Shown: positions 44,502 through 53,079 of the stretch, one piece after another
Layout of the letters: each line of letters opens with the position of its first letter
How positions within the stretch are numbered: position 1 is the stretch's first letter
From: Pedobacter alluvionis
GTDB lineage: Bacteria > Bacteroidota > Bacteroidia > Sphingobacteriales > Sphingobacteriaceae
DNA: 64,000 nt
Assembly (NCBI RefSeq): GCF_003664035.1
Contig: NZ_RCCK01000010.1
Location: forward strand, 434,001-498,000
Direction of reading: 5' to 3'
Made by a program: the position numbers and the translations under genes
The notes under the pieces: model-generated
What the model saw: only the letters and a program-made list of their open reading frames with translations
Database searches by the model: none
Told to the model about the DNA's origin: nothing

Positions 44502-44665
44502 CCGCCCAATTTTTAGTTTGCTTTATTTTCCAGGACAGGCATTCTTTAATTTGGCGTGAGTAGTGATCTTTGAGACGCGATAATTGAGGAATATTATACC
44601 ATAATATAAGGTATTAAGCCACTCAATTTTAAAGCTATTTAAGTTTTATGCTGAAAATTGGGCGG
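44502..44665. mobile_element. MITE-like or insertion-sequence remnant with terminal inverted repeats
   Basis: CCGCCCAATTTT (44502-44513) and AAAATTGGGCGG (44654-44665) are exact inverted copies, and pairing continues inward with one mismatch to 15 bp. Inside, AATTGAG (44582-44588) pairs with CTCAATT (44622-44628), and ATACC pairs with GGTAT within that, so the whole 164 bp can fold back on itself. No transposase frame is present and no clear target duplication was found. It sits in the 499-bp gap between the PepSY gene and mraZ, which is otherwise empty apart from the mraZ control sites. Confidence 0.4.
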
Positions 44666-44728
44666 ACCTGACACTTTTAAATAATGTATTTTTAACCTGC
44701 TTATTATCAGTTGTTAATGGCTTTTTGA

Positions 44729-44760
44729 TTGTGCTGGTAAGCTTATTCTAACTATATTGG
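44729..44760 (+). promoter_or_regulatory. Possible promoter of the division cluster
   Basis: TTG (44729-44731), a 21-bp spacer and TATATTGG (44753-44760) resemble the Bacteroidota TTTG/TAnnTTTG promoter but are not exact. The position, 40 bp ahead of the GTGGT repeats, suits control by MraZ. Confidence 0.3.
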
Positions 44761-44800
44761 CTGACCATTATTGTAACAAAAAAGATGTGGAAAACTTTTT

Positions 44801-44830
44801 TGTGGTAAAAAGTGGTAAAAAGTGGTAGAA
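44801..44830 (+). promoter_or_regulatory. MraZ operator (three direct GTGGT repeats)
   Basis: GTGGT occurs at 44802, 44812 and 44822, exactly 10 bp apart, within AAAAAGTGGT-like units. A fourth GTGG stands at 44787. Direct repeats with a TGG core and helical-turn spacing are the known target of MraZ, the ring-shaped regulator encoded 41 bp downstream (TGGGN repeats in E. coli, AAAGTGG in mycoplasmas). This points to autoregulation of the cluster. Confidence 0.7.
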
Positions 44831-44870
44831 CTATTTACTTTTACACTTGATAAAAAGTGTAGATACCACT

Positions 44871-45338
44871 ATGACCCAACTTTTAGGAGAATTCGATTGT
44901 AAACTTGACGCAAAGGGCCGCCTTATGGTGCCTGCTGCGCTTAAGAAACAATTGCCTGATTCTGAGAAAGAAGGGTTAATTATTAACCGTGGTTTTGAGA
45001 AAAACCTGGTGATCTATCCAAAGAAAGTTTGGGATGCTATCGTTACCGATTTAAGCAAACTGAACATCTACGAAAAAAACAACAGAGAATTTATCCGTTC
45101 GTTTACCAGGGGTGCAACCGAGCTTTCGCTTGATGCAGCTGGTCGTGTGCTTTTGCCAAAATCGCTGGTTGATTATGCGGGTATAGGGAGTGATCTTGTA
45201 TTGGCTTGTCAGTTAGATCGTATCGAGGTTTGGGACAAAAAATCTTACGAAGATATTTTTGATGATGTACCTGAGAATTTTGCAAACCTTGCCGAGCAGG
45301 TAATGGGTGGAAAGAAAGGAGGGGCTGATGTCGAATAA
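44871..45338 (+). CDS. mraZ: Transcriptional regulator MraZ
   Basis: 155 residues from ATG 44871. A TTG eight codons earlier is in frame but would run into the leader, and MTQLLGEFDCKLDAKGRLMV is the family's own N-terminus. Two AbrB-like half-domains are seen, with KLDAKGRLMVPAALKKQL and SLDAAGRVLLPKSLVDYAGI (the repeated D-x-x-G-R motif). MraZ rings bind direct repeats in front of the dcw cluster and lower its expression. Such repeats are present here. The stop overlaps the rsmH start region by 11 bp. Confidence 0.97.
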   Translation: MTQLLGEFDCKLDAKGRLMVPAALKKQLPDSEKEGLIINRGFEKNLVIYPKKVWDAIVTDLSKLNIYEKNNREFIRSFTRGATELSLDAAGRVLLPKSLVDYAGIGSDLVLACQLDRIEVWDKKSYEDIFDDVPENFANLAEQVMGGKKGGADVE

Positions 45339-46233
45339 TTATCATGTACCCGTAATGTTGCAGCCGTGTATTGATGGCTTGAATATTAAGCCTGATGGGG
45401 TTTATGTTGATGTAACCTTTGGTGGCGGTGGTCATTCGAAAGAGATTTTGAAACATCTCGGTCCAAAAGGAAGATTAATTGCTTTTGATCAGGATCCTGA
45501 TGCTCAGGCAAATGTTCCTGCTGATGATCGTTTTATTTTTATCGACCAGAACTTCGGTTTTCTGAAAAATAACCTCCGTTTAAAAGGTTTTAAGCAGGTT
45601 GATGGTATTCTGGCAGATCTTGGCGTTTCCTCTCATCAGTTTGATGTGCCGCAACGTGGTTTTTCCATCCGTCATAATGCAGATCTGGATATGCGTATGG
45701 ATCAGCACCGCGATTTAACGGCTGCTGAAATATTGAATACCTATACCGAAGATAAGCTGCATAAGATATTTGGAATTTATGGAGAAGTTAAAAATGCGAA
45801 ATCTTTAGCGCGCGCTATTGTGACTTCGCGTTTAGAGCAGTCTTTTACTGATATCGACAGTTTGAAATCAGCTATTGCCGGTTATATCCCAAAGGGAAAA
45901 GAAAATAAGTATTTAGCACAAGTTTTTCAGGCGCTGCGTATAGAAGTGAATGCAGAAATTCAGGTGCTTGAAGATTTTTTGATGCAGGCTGCTGATGTGC
46001 TGAAGCCGGGTGGTCATTTGGTGGTGATGTCATATCATTCTTTAGAAGACAGGCCGGTTAAAAACTTTATGGCGAAAGGGAAATTTCAGGGAGAGGTAGA
46101 AAAAGATTTCTTCGGAAATCAGCAAAAGCCATTTAATGTAATTACACGCAAAGCGATAATTGCTACTGATGCGGAGATTGCGCAAAACAATAGGGCCCGC
46201 AGTGCGAAACTTAGAATTGCAGAAAAGATATGA
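45328..46233 (+). CDS. rsmH: 16S rRNA m4C1402 methyltransferase RsmH
   Basis: 301 residues from ATG 45328, which has a strong ribosome site AAGGAGGG just ahead; a GTG at 45307 is in frame but lies upstream of that site. Family motifs: YHVPVMLQPCIDGLNIKPDG, VDVTFGGGGHSKEILKHLG (SAM loop), GILADLGVSSHQFD, and YHSLEDRPVKNFM near the end. It methylates C1402 of 16S rRNA in the ribosomal P site. It is the usual second gene of the dcw cluster. ATGA overlap couples it to ftsL. Confidence 0.97.
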   Translation: MSNNYHVPVMLQPCIDGLNIKPDGVYVDVTFGGGGHSKEILKHLGPKGRLIAFDQDPDAQANVPADDRFIFIDQNFGFLKNNLRLKGFKQVDGILADLGVSSHQFDVPQRGFSIRHNADLDMRMDQHRDLTAAEILNTYTEDKLHKIFGIYGEVKNAKSLARAIVTSRLEQSFTDIDSLKSAIAGYIPKGKENKYLAQVFQALRIEVNAEIQVLEDFLMQAADVLKPGGHLVVMSYHSLEDRPVKNFMAKGKFQGEVEKDFFGNQQKPFNVITRKAIIATDAEIAQNNRARSAKLRIAEKI

Positions 46234-46652
46234 ACAGGTTTAGGGAAGAGATAGAAGAGGAAGAGGTTGGGCCTGAACCAGAATTAAAAGCCGTGCCTAA
46301 AAGGCCAAAAACTGCTGAGGAAAAAATGGATAGCAATTCATTTATCAGCAAGCTTTTTAATGATGGATTAGTAAGTAAAGAGGCGGCAACTGATGCTTTG
46401 CCTTATTTGTGTTTTCTGGCCCTTTTGGGAATGATTTATATTGCTAATAGCCATTTTGCGGTAAACAATGTGCGCCGTATTGATAAATTAAATAAAGAAG
46501 TAAAAGAATTAAGATGGGAGTATAAATCCCTTAAAGCCGACCTGATGTTCAAGAGTAAATTGACGGAGGTTGCTAAAAAGGTAGATACCCTTGGTATAAA
46601 AGAACTGATTGAACCACCAAAAAAAATAATTGTTAAAAGCGATGAATATTAG
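46230..46652 (+). CDS. ftsL: FtsL-like cell division protein (Bacteroidota type)
   Basis: 140 residues. An acidic N-terminal cytoplasmic part (EEIEEEEVGPEPELK) is followed by one membrane helix in ALPYLCFLALLGMIYIANSH, then a periplasmic heptad region RRIDKLNKEVKELRWEYKSL. Topology, size and place between rsmH and ftsI identify it as the FtsL of this phylum, although sequence similarity to E. coli FtsL is weak. It would form a coiled coil with an FtsB partner and join FtsQ and the FtsW-FtsI synthase. The end overlaps the ftsI start by 11 bp. Confidence 0.88.
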   Translation: MNRFREEIEEEEVGPEPELKAVPKRPKTAEEKMDSNSFISKLFNDGLVSKEAATDALPYLCFLALLGMIYIANSHFAVNNVRRIDKLNKEVKELRWEYKSLKADLMFKSKLTEVAKKVDTLGIKELIEPPKKIIVKSDEY

Positions 46653-48744
46653 AGCAAACATCTTGCTTCGTGTATATCTGGCATTTGGCTTAATTGTGCT
46701 TTTTGCTTTCGCGGTGTTTTTACGCCTCGGTCAGGTGCAGTATGTGCAAGGAAAAAAATGGAAAGCTATGGCGGATAGTCTTTCTACACGATATGTAAAT
46801 GTGGAAGCTACCCGTGGGAATATTTATTCTAACGATGGCAGTTTGCTGGCTACTTCGATACCGGAATATGAATTGCGTATGGATATGTTTGCCGGTGGCA
46901 TAACTGATGATAAAGTATTTAATGAAAAAGTAGATTCGCTGGGATATAAATTATCGCAGATTTTTCAGGATAAAACGGCCAAAGAATATGCTCGTTATCT
47001 GCGTAAGGGCCGTCAGGATAGTGCGCGTTATTTGTTGATCCACCGTAAAGTAGGTTATGCTGATCTTAAAACCATCAGAACTTTTCCTTTATATAATATT
47101 GGTAAGTTCAGTGGCGGTTTAATCGCTGTTCAACAGAACAAGCGGATTCTTCCTTTTCAGGCTTTAGCTGCCCGTACAATCGGTTATAAAAACGAAAATG
47201 TAGCTAATGGTGTAGGTTTAGAGGGGGCGTATAAAGAATATATCAATGGTGAAACCGGAAAAAGGTTGATGCAGCGTATTGCAGGCGGTGTTTATATCCC
47301 GGTAAACGAAGAGGCTGAAGTAGCGCCAAAAGATGGTGCTGATATTATCTCTACTATTGATGTAAACATGCAGGATCTGGCACAAAGTGCTTTAGAAAAA
47401 CAACTAATTAAATCGCAGGCCGATCATGGTACAGTGATATTGATGGAAGTGGCAACGGGCGAAATCCGTGCGGTAGCCAATTTCTCTAAAGTGGAAGAAG
47501 GTGTGTACAAAGAAAAATTTAATTATGCTATTGCCGGTAACCAGGATCCGGGCTCAACTTTTAAACTGGCCTCTTACATGGCGCTTTTAGAAGATAAGCT
47601 GATAGATACCAATACAATGATCGGGACAGGTTACTATCAGATCCCTGGGAAGCTGATTACGGATTCGCACCCGAAAATTGAGACAGTCACTGCAAAAAAA
47701 GCTTTTGAAACGTCTTCTAATGCTGCAATTGCAAAGCTGATCAATATGCATTATGGCAACGATCCGATAAAATTTACTGATCACTTATATGATTGGCATC
47801 TGAACCAAAAAATGGACTTACAGATTCCTGGCGAGGCAATGCCGGTGGTTAAAAATCCTAAAACAAACAAAAGCTGGAATAAAAATATGACCCTTCCTCA
47901 AATGGCTTATGGTTATGAGATGCAATTAACGCCATTAAAAATGCTTACCATGTATAATGCGGTGGCTAACAATGGTAAAATGGTAGCGCCAATTTTTGTG
48001 AAAGAGATCAGAAGGCTGGGTAATCCGATCGAGCAGTTTAAAGCAAGGGTAATTAACGATAAAATATGTTCGGATGTTACCTTGAGCAAAATCAAAAAAA
48101 TGCTTGAAGGGGTAGTGACTGAAGGCAGTGGAAAGCAGGTTGTTTACAATCCATTATATCCGATTGCGGGTAAAACAGGTACTGCCCAGGTGGCTGATGC
48201 GAATAAGGGATATAAAGCCAATAAACAATATCAGGCTTCTTTTGTGGGCTATTTTCCGGCAGATAAACCTAAGTATTCTTTGATCGTCGTAATCAATGAT
48301 CCTAAAGGTGCTTATTATGGTGCTACAGTTTCAGGCCCGGTTTTCAGGGAAATCGCCGACCGTATTTACGCCAGCGATATGCAGATGTACAATGATGTAC
48401 CTACGCGCCTGGTTGGTAATACCGGAACACCGCCAACAAAGGCCGGACAGAGTAAAGCGACTCAGAAAGTATATAAAGCATTCGGATTTAAGCCACTTTT
48501 TGCTTCAAAATCTGAGTATTACAATATTATTGATACCAGTGCAGGAACAATTTTCCAGGAAAATAGCGAGCGTAAAGGTGTAATGCCAAACGTGTCGGGG
48601 ATGGGCCTTAAAGATGCATTGTACCTTTTAGGTAACGCTGGTTTAAAGACCAAAGTTTTTGGATCAGGCAAAGTGATCAGCCAGTCTATAGCTGCTGGTA
48701 CAAAGGTGGGCAAGGGATTAGGCGTACAAATAGAGTTGAATTAA
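46642..48744 (+). CDS. ftsI: Septal peptidoglycan transpeptidase FtsI (PBP3) with PASTA domain
   Basis: 700 residues from ATG 46642; the longer frame beginning at TTG 46630 is not needed. One N-terminal membrane helix (VYLAFGLIVLFAFAVFLRLG) is followed by a pedestal domain and the transpeptidase with the three active-site motifs: S-T-F-K at Ser305 (DPGSTFKLAS), S-S-N near residue 358, and K-T-G at Lys511 (AGKTGTAQVAD). The last 65 residues form one PASTA repeat (MGLKDALYLLGNAGLKTKVF). The PASTA repeat is common in Bacteroidota and absent from E. coli FtsI. It works with FtsW at the septum. Confidence 0.97.
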   Translation: MNIRANILLRVYLAFGLIVLFAFAVFLRLGQVQYVQGKKWKAMADSLSTRYVNVEATRGNIYSNDGSLLATSIPEYELRMDMFAGGITDDKVFNEKVDSLGYKLSQIFQDKTAKEYARYLRKGRQDSARYLLIHRKVGYADLKTIRTFPLYNIGKFSGGLIAVQQNKRILPFQALAARTIGYKNENVANGVGLEGAYKEYINGETGKRLMQRIAGGVYIPVNEEAEVAPKDGADIISTIDVNMQDLAQSALEKQLIKSQADHGTVILMEVATGEIRAVANFSKVEEGVYKEKFNYAIAGNQDPGSTFKLASYMALLEDKLIDTNTMIGTGYYQIPGKLITDSHPKIETVTAKKAFETSSNAAIAKLINMHYGNDPIKFTDHLYDWHLNQKMDLQIPGEAMPVVKNPKTNKSWNKNMTLPQMAYGYEMQLTPLKMLTMYNAVANNGKMVAPIFVKEIRRLGNPIEQFKARVINDKICSDVTLSKIKKMLEGVVTEGSGKQVVYNPLYPIAGKTGTAQVADANKGYKANKQYQASFVGYFPADKPKYSLIVVINDPKGAYYGATVSGPVFREIADRIYASDMQMYNDVPTRLVGNTGTPPTKAGQSKATQKVYKAFGFKPLFASKSEYYNIIDTSAGTIFQENSERKGVMPNVSGMGLKDALYLLGNAGLKTKVFGSGKVISQSIAAGTKVGKGLGVQIELN

Positions 48745-48808
48745 GGTGTAAGGTAAAAGGTATAGGGTTTAAGGTCTTGCTACTCGATACTCACTACTTA
48801 ATACTAAA
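48745..48808 (+). repeat. Heptamer-periodic spacer before murE
   Basis: The gap consists of five successive 7-mers of form GGTNNNN (GGTGTAA, GGTAAAA, GGTATAG, GGTTTAA, GGTCTTG), one C, then four of form TACTNNN (TACTCGA, TACTCAC, TACTTAA, TACTAAA). A 12-nt A-rich stretch then leads to the murE ATG. Sequence varies from unit to unit but the 7-nt period does not slip within each block. Confidence 0.8.
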
Positions 48809-48820
48809 AAAAATAAAAAA

Positions 48821-50278
48821 ATGCAATTACAAGATTTACTTTACGGCGTAACGATTAAAGAATTGGCTGGTAAAACCGATAGGGAAATCAGTGCACTGAA
48901 TTTCGATTCGCGTAAGGTAGGTAAAGATGATATCTTTTTTGCAATAGTAGGGACTTTGGCTGATGGACACCAATTTATTGAGCAAACCATTCAGCAAGGT
49001 GCAGGTGTGATCATCTGCGAGAATTTGCCGGAAATCCAGGACTTTACGGTTACTTATATTAAAGTAGAAAATACATCAGTTGCTTTAGGGATCATTGCTG
49101 GTAATTATTTTGGAAATCCTTCAGCAGATTTAAAACTGATTGGTATTACCGGAACAAACGGAAAAACCACCATCGCTACCCTTCTTTTTAAATTATTTAA
49201 AGATCTGGGTTATAAAACCGGGCTTTTATCAACAGTAGAGAATTATATTAACGATACTGTAGTGCCTGCCACGCACACTACACCGAATCCTATTGCCTTA
49301 AACCAACTTTTAAGGGATATGGTAAATGCAGGCTGCGATTTTTGCTTTATGGAAGTGAGTTCGCATGCAGTATCACAACACCGGATCGAAGGATTAACTT
49401 TTTCTGGTGGGGTATTTTCGAATTTAACACACGATCATTTAGATTTTCATAAAACTTTTGATGCTTATCTGAAAGCTAAAAAGGCATTTTTTGATATGCT
49501 GCCTAAATCGGCATTTGCATTGACCAATATCGACGATAAAAACGGTATGGTGATGCTGCAAAATACCAAAGCACATAAAAAAACCTATGCCCTTAAACAA
49601 CTGGCTGATTTCAAAGCGAAAATAATTGAAAATCAGTTCAGTGGCTTACACCTGGATATCGATAATGAAGATGTTTACTTCAAACTGGTAGGCTCTTTTA
49701 ATGCGTATAACTTACTCGCTGTTTACGGAACCGCAATTTTGCTGGAACAGGATAAACTAAAAGTATTGACCTTGTTGAGCCGTTTATCAGGTGCTGAAGG
49801 AAGGTTTGATTATATCACTTCTGCCGATAAGATTATTGGTATTGTAGATTATGCCCATACGCCAGATGCCGTTCAGAATGTGTTGAGTACCATTGCCAAT
49901 ATCCGCAAAGGAACCGAACAGGTAATTACCGTAATCGGTTGCGGTGGAGATCGCGACAAAACAAAACGCCCGATTATGGCCCAGGTGGCCTGCGATTGGA
50001 GTGACAAGGTGATTCTAACTTCAGATAATCCACGAACAGAAGATGCCCAGACTATAATTAACGATATGGAAGCTGGGGTTTCGCCAACCAATCAACGTAA
50101 AACCTTATCCATTTTAGATAGAAGAGAAGCGATAAAAACAGCCTGTCATTTAGCGCAACCGGGAGATATTATTCTTGTTGCGGGTAAAGGACATGAGAAA
50201 TACCAGGAAATTAATGGCGTAAGGGACCATTTTGATGATAAAGAAATTTTACTTGAACAATTAAAACCAATCAGCTAA
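48821..50278 (+). CDS. murE: UDP-MurNAc-L-Ala-D-Glu:meso-diaminopimelate ligase
   Basis: 485 residues. It has the Mur ligase P-loop [33 protein letters not shown] (substrate loop), [13 protein letters not shown], and the C-terminal [18 protein letters not shown]. The D-N-P-R tetrad in that last block is the signature of ligases that take meso-diaminopimelate rather than lysine. The cell wall is therefore DAP type. The stop codon overlaps the mraY start (TAATG). Confidence 0.97.
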   Translation: MQLQDLLYGVTIKELAGKTDREISALNFDSRKVGKDDIFFAIVGTLADGHQFIEQTIQQGAGVIICENLPEIQDFTVTYIKVENTSVALGIIAGNYFGNPSADLKLIGITGTNGKTTIATLLFKLFKDLGYKTGLLSTVENYINDTVVPATHTTPNPIALNQLLRDMVNAGCDFCFMEVSSHAVSQHRIEGLTFSGGVFSNLTHDHLDFHKTFDAYLKAKKAFFDMLPKSAFALTNIDDKNGMVMLQNTKAHKKTYALKQLADFKAKIIENQFSGLHLDIDNEDVYFKLVGSFNAYNLLAVYGTAILLEQDKLKVLTLLSRLSGAEGRFDYITSADKIIGIVDYAHTPDAVQNVLSTIANIRKGTEQVITVIGCGGDRDKTKRPIMAQVACDWSDKVILTSDNPRTEDAQTIINDMEAGVSPTNQRKTLSILDRREAIKTACHLAQPGDIILVAGKGHEKYQEINGVRDHFDDKEILLEQLKPIS

Positions 50279-51525
50279 TGTTATATTTATTATTCGAATA
50301 CCTGCATAAGCATTATGATATACCCGGTTTAAGGTTGTTTCAATACATCACTTTTCGTGCATCTATCTCTATTATTTTATCGTTGATCATTACTACCGTT
50401 TATGGCCGCAGGTTGATAGATTACCTGCATAAAAAACAAGTTGGAGAAACGGTAAGAAATTTAGGATTAGAAGGACAGATGCAAAAACAAGGTACGCCAA
50501 CTATGGGTGGTATCATTATTTTGCTGGGTATTCTTATTCCGACCTTGTTATTTGCCAATATTTCCAATATCTACGTCATCCTGATGATTATCACCACCAT
50601 TTGGATGGGTGCAATCGGGTTTTTGGATGATTATATCAAAGTATTCAAAAAAAATAAGGAAGGTTTAGCTGGTCGCTTTAAAGTAGTCGGCCAGGTAGGT
50701 TTGGGCTTAATTGTAGGTACAACCATGTATTTTCACCCTAATATTGTGGTAAGAGAAACCGTGCAGGATAATGTTAAAAACACTTCTACGGTTCCGATGG
50801 TATTGCGCCAGAAAGGAGAAACCTTTTATTATACCCAGGATGTAAAATCTTCAAAAACAAATATGCCTTTTTATAAGAACAATGAGTTCGATTATGCCAA
50901 GGTATTGAAGTTTTTAGGTGGCGATTATCAGAAATATGCGTTTATCATATTTCTGATCTTTACCGTATTTATTATTACAGCGGTTTCAAATGGGGCTAAT
51001 ATTACCGATGGTATTGATGGTCTTGCTACGGGTACTTCTGCTGTAATAGGCATTACACTTGGGATTCTTGCTTATGTTTCAGGTAATACGATCATGGCCG
51101 ATTACCTCAACATCATGTACATTCCCAATTCGGCAGAGCTGATGATTTTTGCCGGAGCCTTTGTTGGTGCATGCGTAGGTTTTCTTTGGTACAATTCTTA
51201 CCCTGCCCAGATTTTTATGGGTGATACCGGAAGTTTGGCTATTGGTGGTATTATTGCCGCATTTGCACTCATGATCCGTAAAGAACTTTTGATTCCGATT
51301 TTATGTGGAATATTCCTGGTAGAACTGGTATCGGTAATTATGCAGGTTTCCTACTTTAAATATACCAAGAAGAAATTTGGAGAAGGACGCAGGATTTTCC
51401 TGATGTCGCCTTTGCATCACCATTACCAGAAAAAAGGATACCACGAAGCCAAAATTGTAACCCGCTTCTGGATTATAGGAATCATGCTTGCAATTATGAC
51501 CATTGTAACATTGAAACTGAGGTAG
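50278..51525 (+). CDS. mraY: Phospho-MurNAc-pentapeptide transferase MraY
   Basis: 415 residues, about 55 longer than the E. coli enzyme. The extra residues lie around positions 165-215 in a polar loop ([19 protein letters not shown] and following), an insertion common in Bacteroidota. Motifs: [29 protein letters not shown] (catalytic DD), [30 protein letters not shown] and [14 protein letters not shown]. It makes lipid I at the inner membrane. A 150-bp spacer with two 7-nt-periodic tracts follows. Confidence 0.97.
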   Translation: MLYLLFEYLHKHYDIPGLRLFQYITFRASISIILSLIITTVYGRRLIDYLHKKQVGETVRNLGLEGQMQKQGTPTMGGIIILLGILIPTLLFANISNIYVILMIITTIWMGAIGFLDDYIKVFKKNKEGLAGRFKVVGQVGLGLIVGTTMYFHPNIVVRETVQDNVKNTSTVPMVLRQKGETFYYTQDVKSSKTNMPFYKNNEFDYAKVLKFLGGDYQKYAFIIFLIFTVFIITAVSNGANITDGIDGLATGTSAVIGITLGILAYVSGNTIMADYLNIMYIPNSAELMIFAGAFVGACVGFLWYNSYPAQIFMGDTGSLAIGGIIAAFALMIRKELLIPILCGIFLVELVSVIMQVSYFKYTKKKFGEGRRIFLMSPLHHHYQKKGYHEAKIVTRFWIIGIMLAIMTIVTLKLR

Positions 51526-51593
51526 GTTGAGGTTGAAGTAGAGGGTTTGAAGGTTGAGGGGAAAAGCTGAAAGACTAAAAGATAAAAGAGAGA
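51524..51593 (+). repeat. Heptamer-periodic tract after mraY (purine-rich)
   Basis: Ten 7-mers follow one another, starting in the mraY stop: AGGTTGA, GGTTGAA, GTAGAGG, GTTTGAA, GGTTGAG, GGGAAAA, GCTGAAA, GACTAAA, AGATAAA, AGAGAGA. Units drift gradually but the period holds. Confidence 0.65.
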
Positions 51594-51628
51594 AAAATAA
51601 AAAAAAGTTAAAGTGTGGAGGTATTCCT

Positions 51629-51663
51629 GTCTCGATGCTTGATACCAGTTACTTAATACTAGA
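51629..51663 (+). repeat. Heptamer-periodic tract before murD
   Basis: Five 7-mers: GTCTCGA, TGCTTGA, TACCAGT, TACTTAA, TACTAGA, then an A-rich stretch and the murD ATG at 51676. The last two units and the A-rich stretch are almost identical to the segment just before murE. Confidence 0.75.
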
Positions 51664-51675
51664 AAAAAATAAAAA

Positions 51676-53064
51676 ATGAGCACGAATAACATCACATCAA
51701 GCAATACTAAGTCAGCAATGACCGGGCAGGGCCGTGTGGTTATTCTTGGTGCCGGTGAAAGTGGGGTAGGTGCCGCAAAATTGGCTCAGGCCAAAGGTTT
51801 CGAGGTATTTGTTTCCGATTACGGTGTAATTACTGATAAATATAAAGCCGCATTAGAAAAGCTTGGCGTACCATTTGAATCTGAAAAGCATACTGAAGAA
51901 TTAATTCTGAATGCGACGGAAGTAATTAAAAGTCCGGGTATTCCGTCTACGGCGCCAATTGTTAAAAAGCTGGTAGCTCAAGGTATTCCGGTGATTTCAG
52001 AGATTGAATTTGCTAAAAGATATACCCATGCTAAAACCATCTGCATTACAGGTTCCAATGGTAAATCAACCACGAGCCTGTTAACCTATCACATCTTAAA
52101 AAATGCCGGGTTAAATGTAGGCTTGGCCGGTAACATCGGACAGAGTTTTGCCGCACAGGTGGCTACAGAAGATTACGAATATTATGTATTGGAAATCTCG
52201 AGCTTTATGCTTGATGATATGTTCGAATTTAAAGCCGATATCGCGGTTTTGCTCAACATCACCCCAGATCATTTAGATCGGTACGATTATAAACTGGAGA
52301 ATTATGCTGCATCTAAAATGCGCATTGTTCAAAACCAAACTGCAGCTGATGTTTTCATCTATTGTGCAGATGACGAAGAGAGCCTGAAAGCCATTACGCT
52401 GATTAAGCCGATAGCAAAAGCCTTTCCTTTTTCTATTACTAAAAAAGTAGCGATTGGTGCTTATTTAGAAAAAAATACGATACATATCCTTACAGAACCA
52501 AATAACCAACTAACCATGTCTATTTCAGATTTAGCCTTACAGGGCAAGCACAACATTTACAATTCTATGGCCTCAGGCATTGTGTCTAAAGTTTTAGAAT
52601 TAAGAAATGAGACCATCCGCGAGAGCATGGGCAATTTCAAAAATATTGAGCACAGGTTAGAGCATGTGGCCAAAATTTCGGGGATCGATTTTATTAACGA
52701 TAGTAAAGCCACGAATGTAAACTCTACATGGTATGCTTTAGAAAGTATGACTAGTGATGTAGTGCTGATTATGGGTGGTGTTGATAAAGGAAACGATTAC
52801 AATATGCTTAAAGACCTGGTTAAAAGTAAGGTTAAGGCTATCGTTTGTTTGGGTAAGGACAACAAACGTATCCACGATGCTTTTGAAGATGATGTAGAAG
52901 TAATTGTAAATACTTTTTCGGCTGATGAAGCAGCGCAGATTGCCTTTCACCTGGCTAAACGTGGCGACGCAGTATTGTTATCACCTGCATGTGCAAGTTT
53001 TGACTTGTTTAAAAATTACGAAGACCGCGGTAACCAGTTTAAAGCGGCAGTTAGAGAATTATAA
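51676..53064 (+). CDS. murD: UDP-MurNAc-L-alanine:D-glutamate ligase
   Basis: 462 residues. The N-terminal domain has RVVILGAGESGVGAAKLAQA. The central domain has the P-loop TICITGSNGKSTTSLLTYHI and LLNITPDHLDRYDYKLENYA. The C-terminal domain has INDSKATNVNSTWYALESM and LSPACASFDLFKNYEDRG. The first 14 residues (Ser/Thr/Asn-rich) are not needed, so translation could also begin at the Met at residue 15. It adds D-glutamate to the peptide stem. Fifteen bases separate it from ftsW. Confidence 0.97.
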   Translation: MSTNNITSSNTKSAMTGQGRVVILGAGESGVGAAKLAQAKGFEVFVSDYGVITDKYKAALEKLGVPFESEKHTEELILNATEVIKSPGIPSTAPIVKKLVAQGIPVISEIEFAKRYTHAKTICITGSNGKSTTSLLTYHILKNAGLNVGLAGNIGQSFAAQVATEDYEYYVLEISSFMLDDMFEFKADIAVLLNITPDHLDRYDYKLENYAASKMRIVQNQTAADVFIYCADDEESLKAITLIKPIAKAFPFSITKKVAIGAYLEKNTIHILTEPNNQLTMSISDLALQGKHNIYNSMASGIVSKVLELRNETIRESMGNFKNIEHRLEHVAKISGIDFINDSKATNVNSTWYALESMTSDVVLIMGGVDKGNDYNMLKDLVKSKVKAIVCLGKDNKRIHDAFEDDVEVIVNTFSADEAAQIAFHLAKRGDAVLLSPACASFDLFKNYEDRGNQFKAAVREL

Positions 53065-53079
53065 TAGGAGGTACAATAG

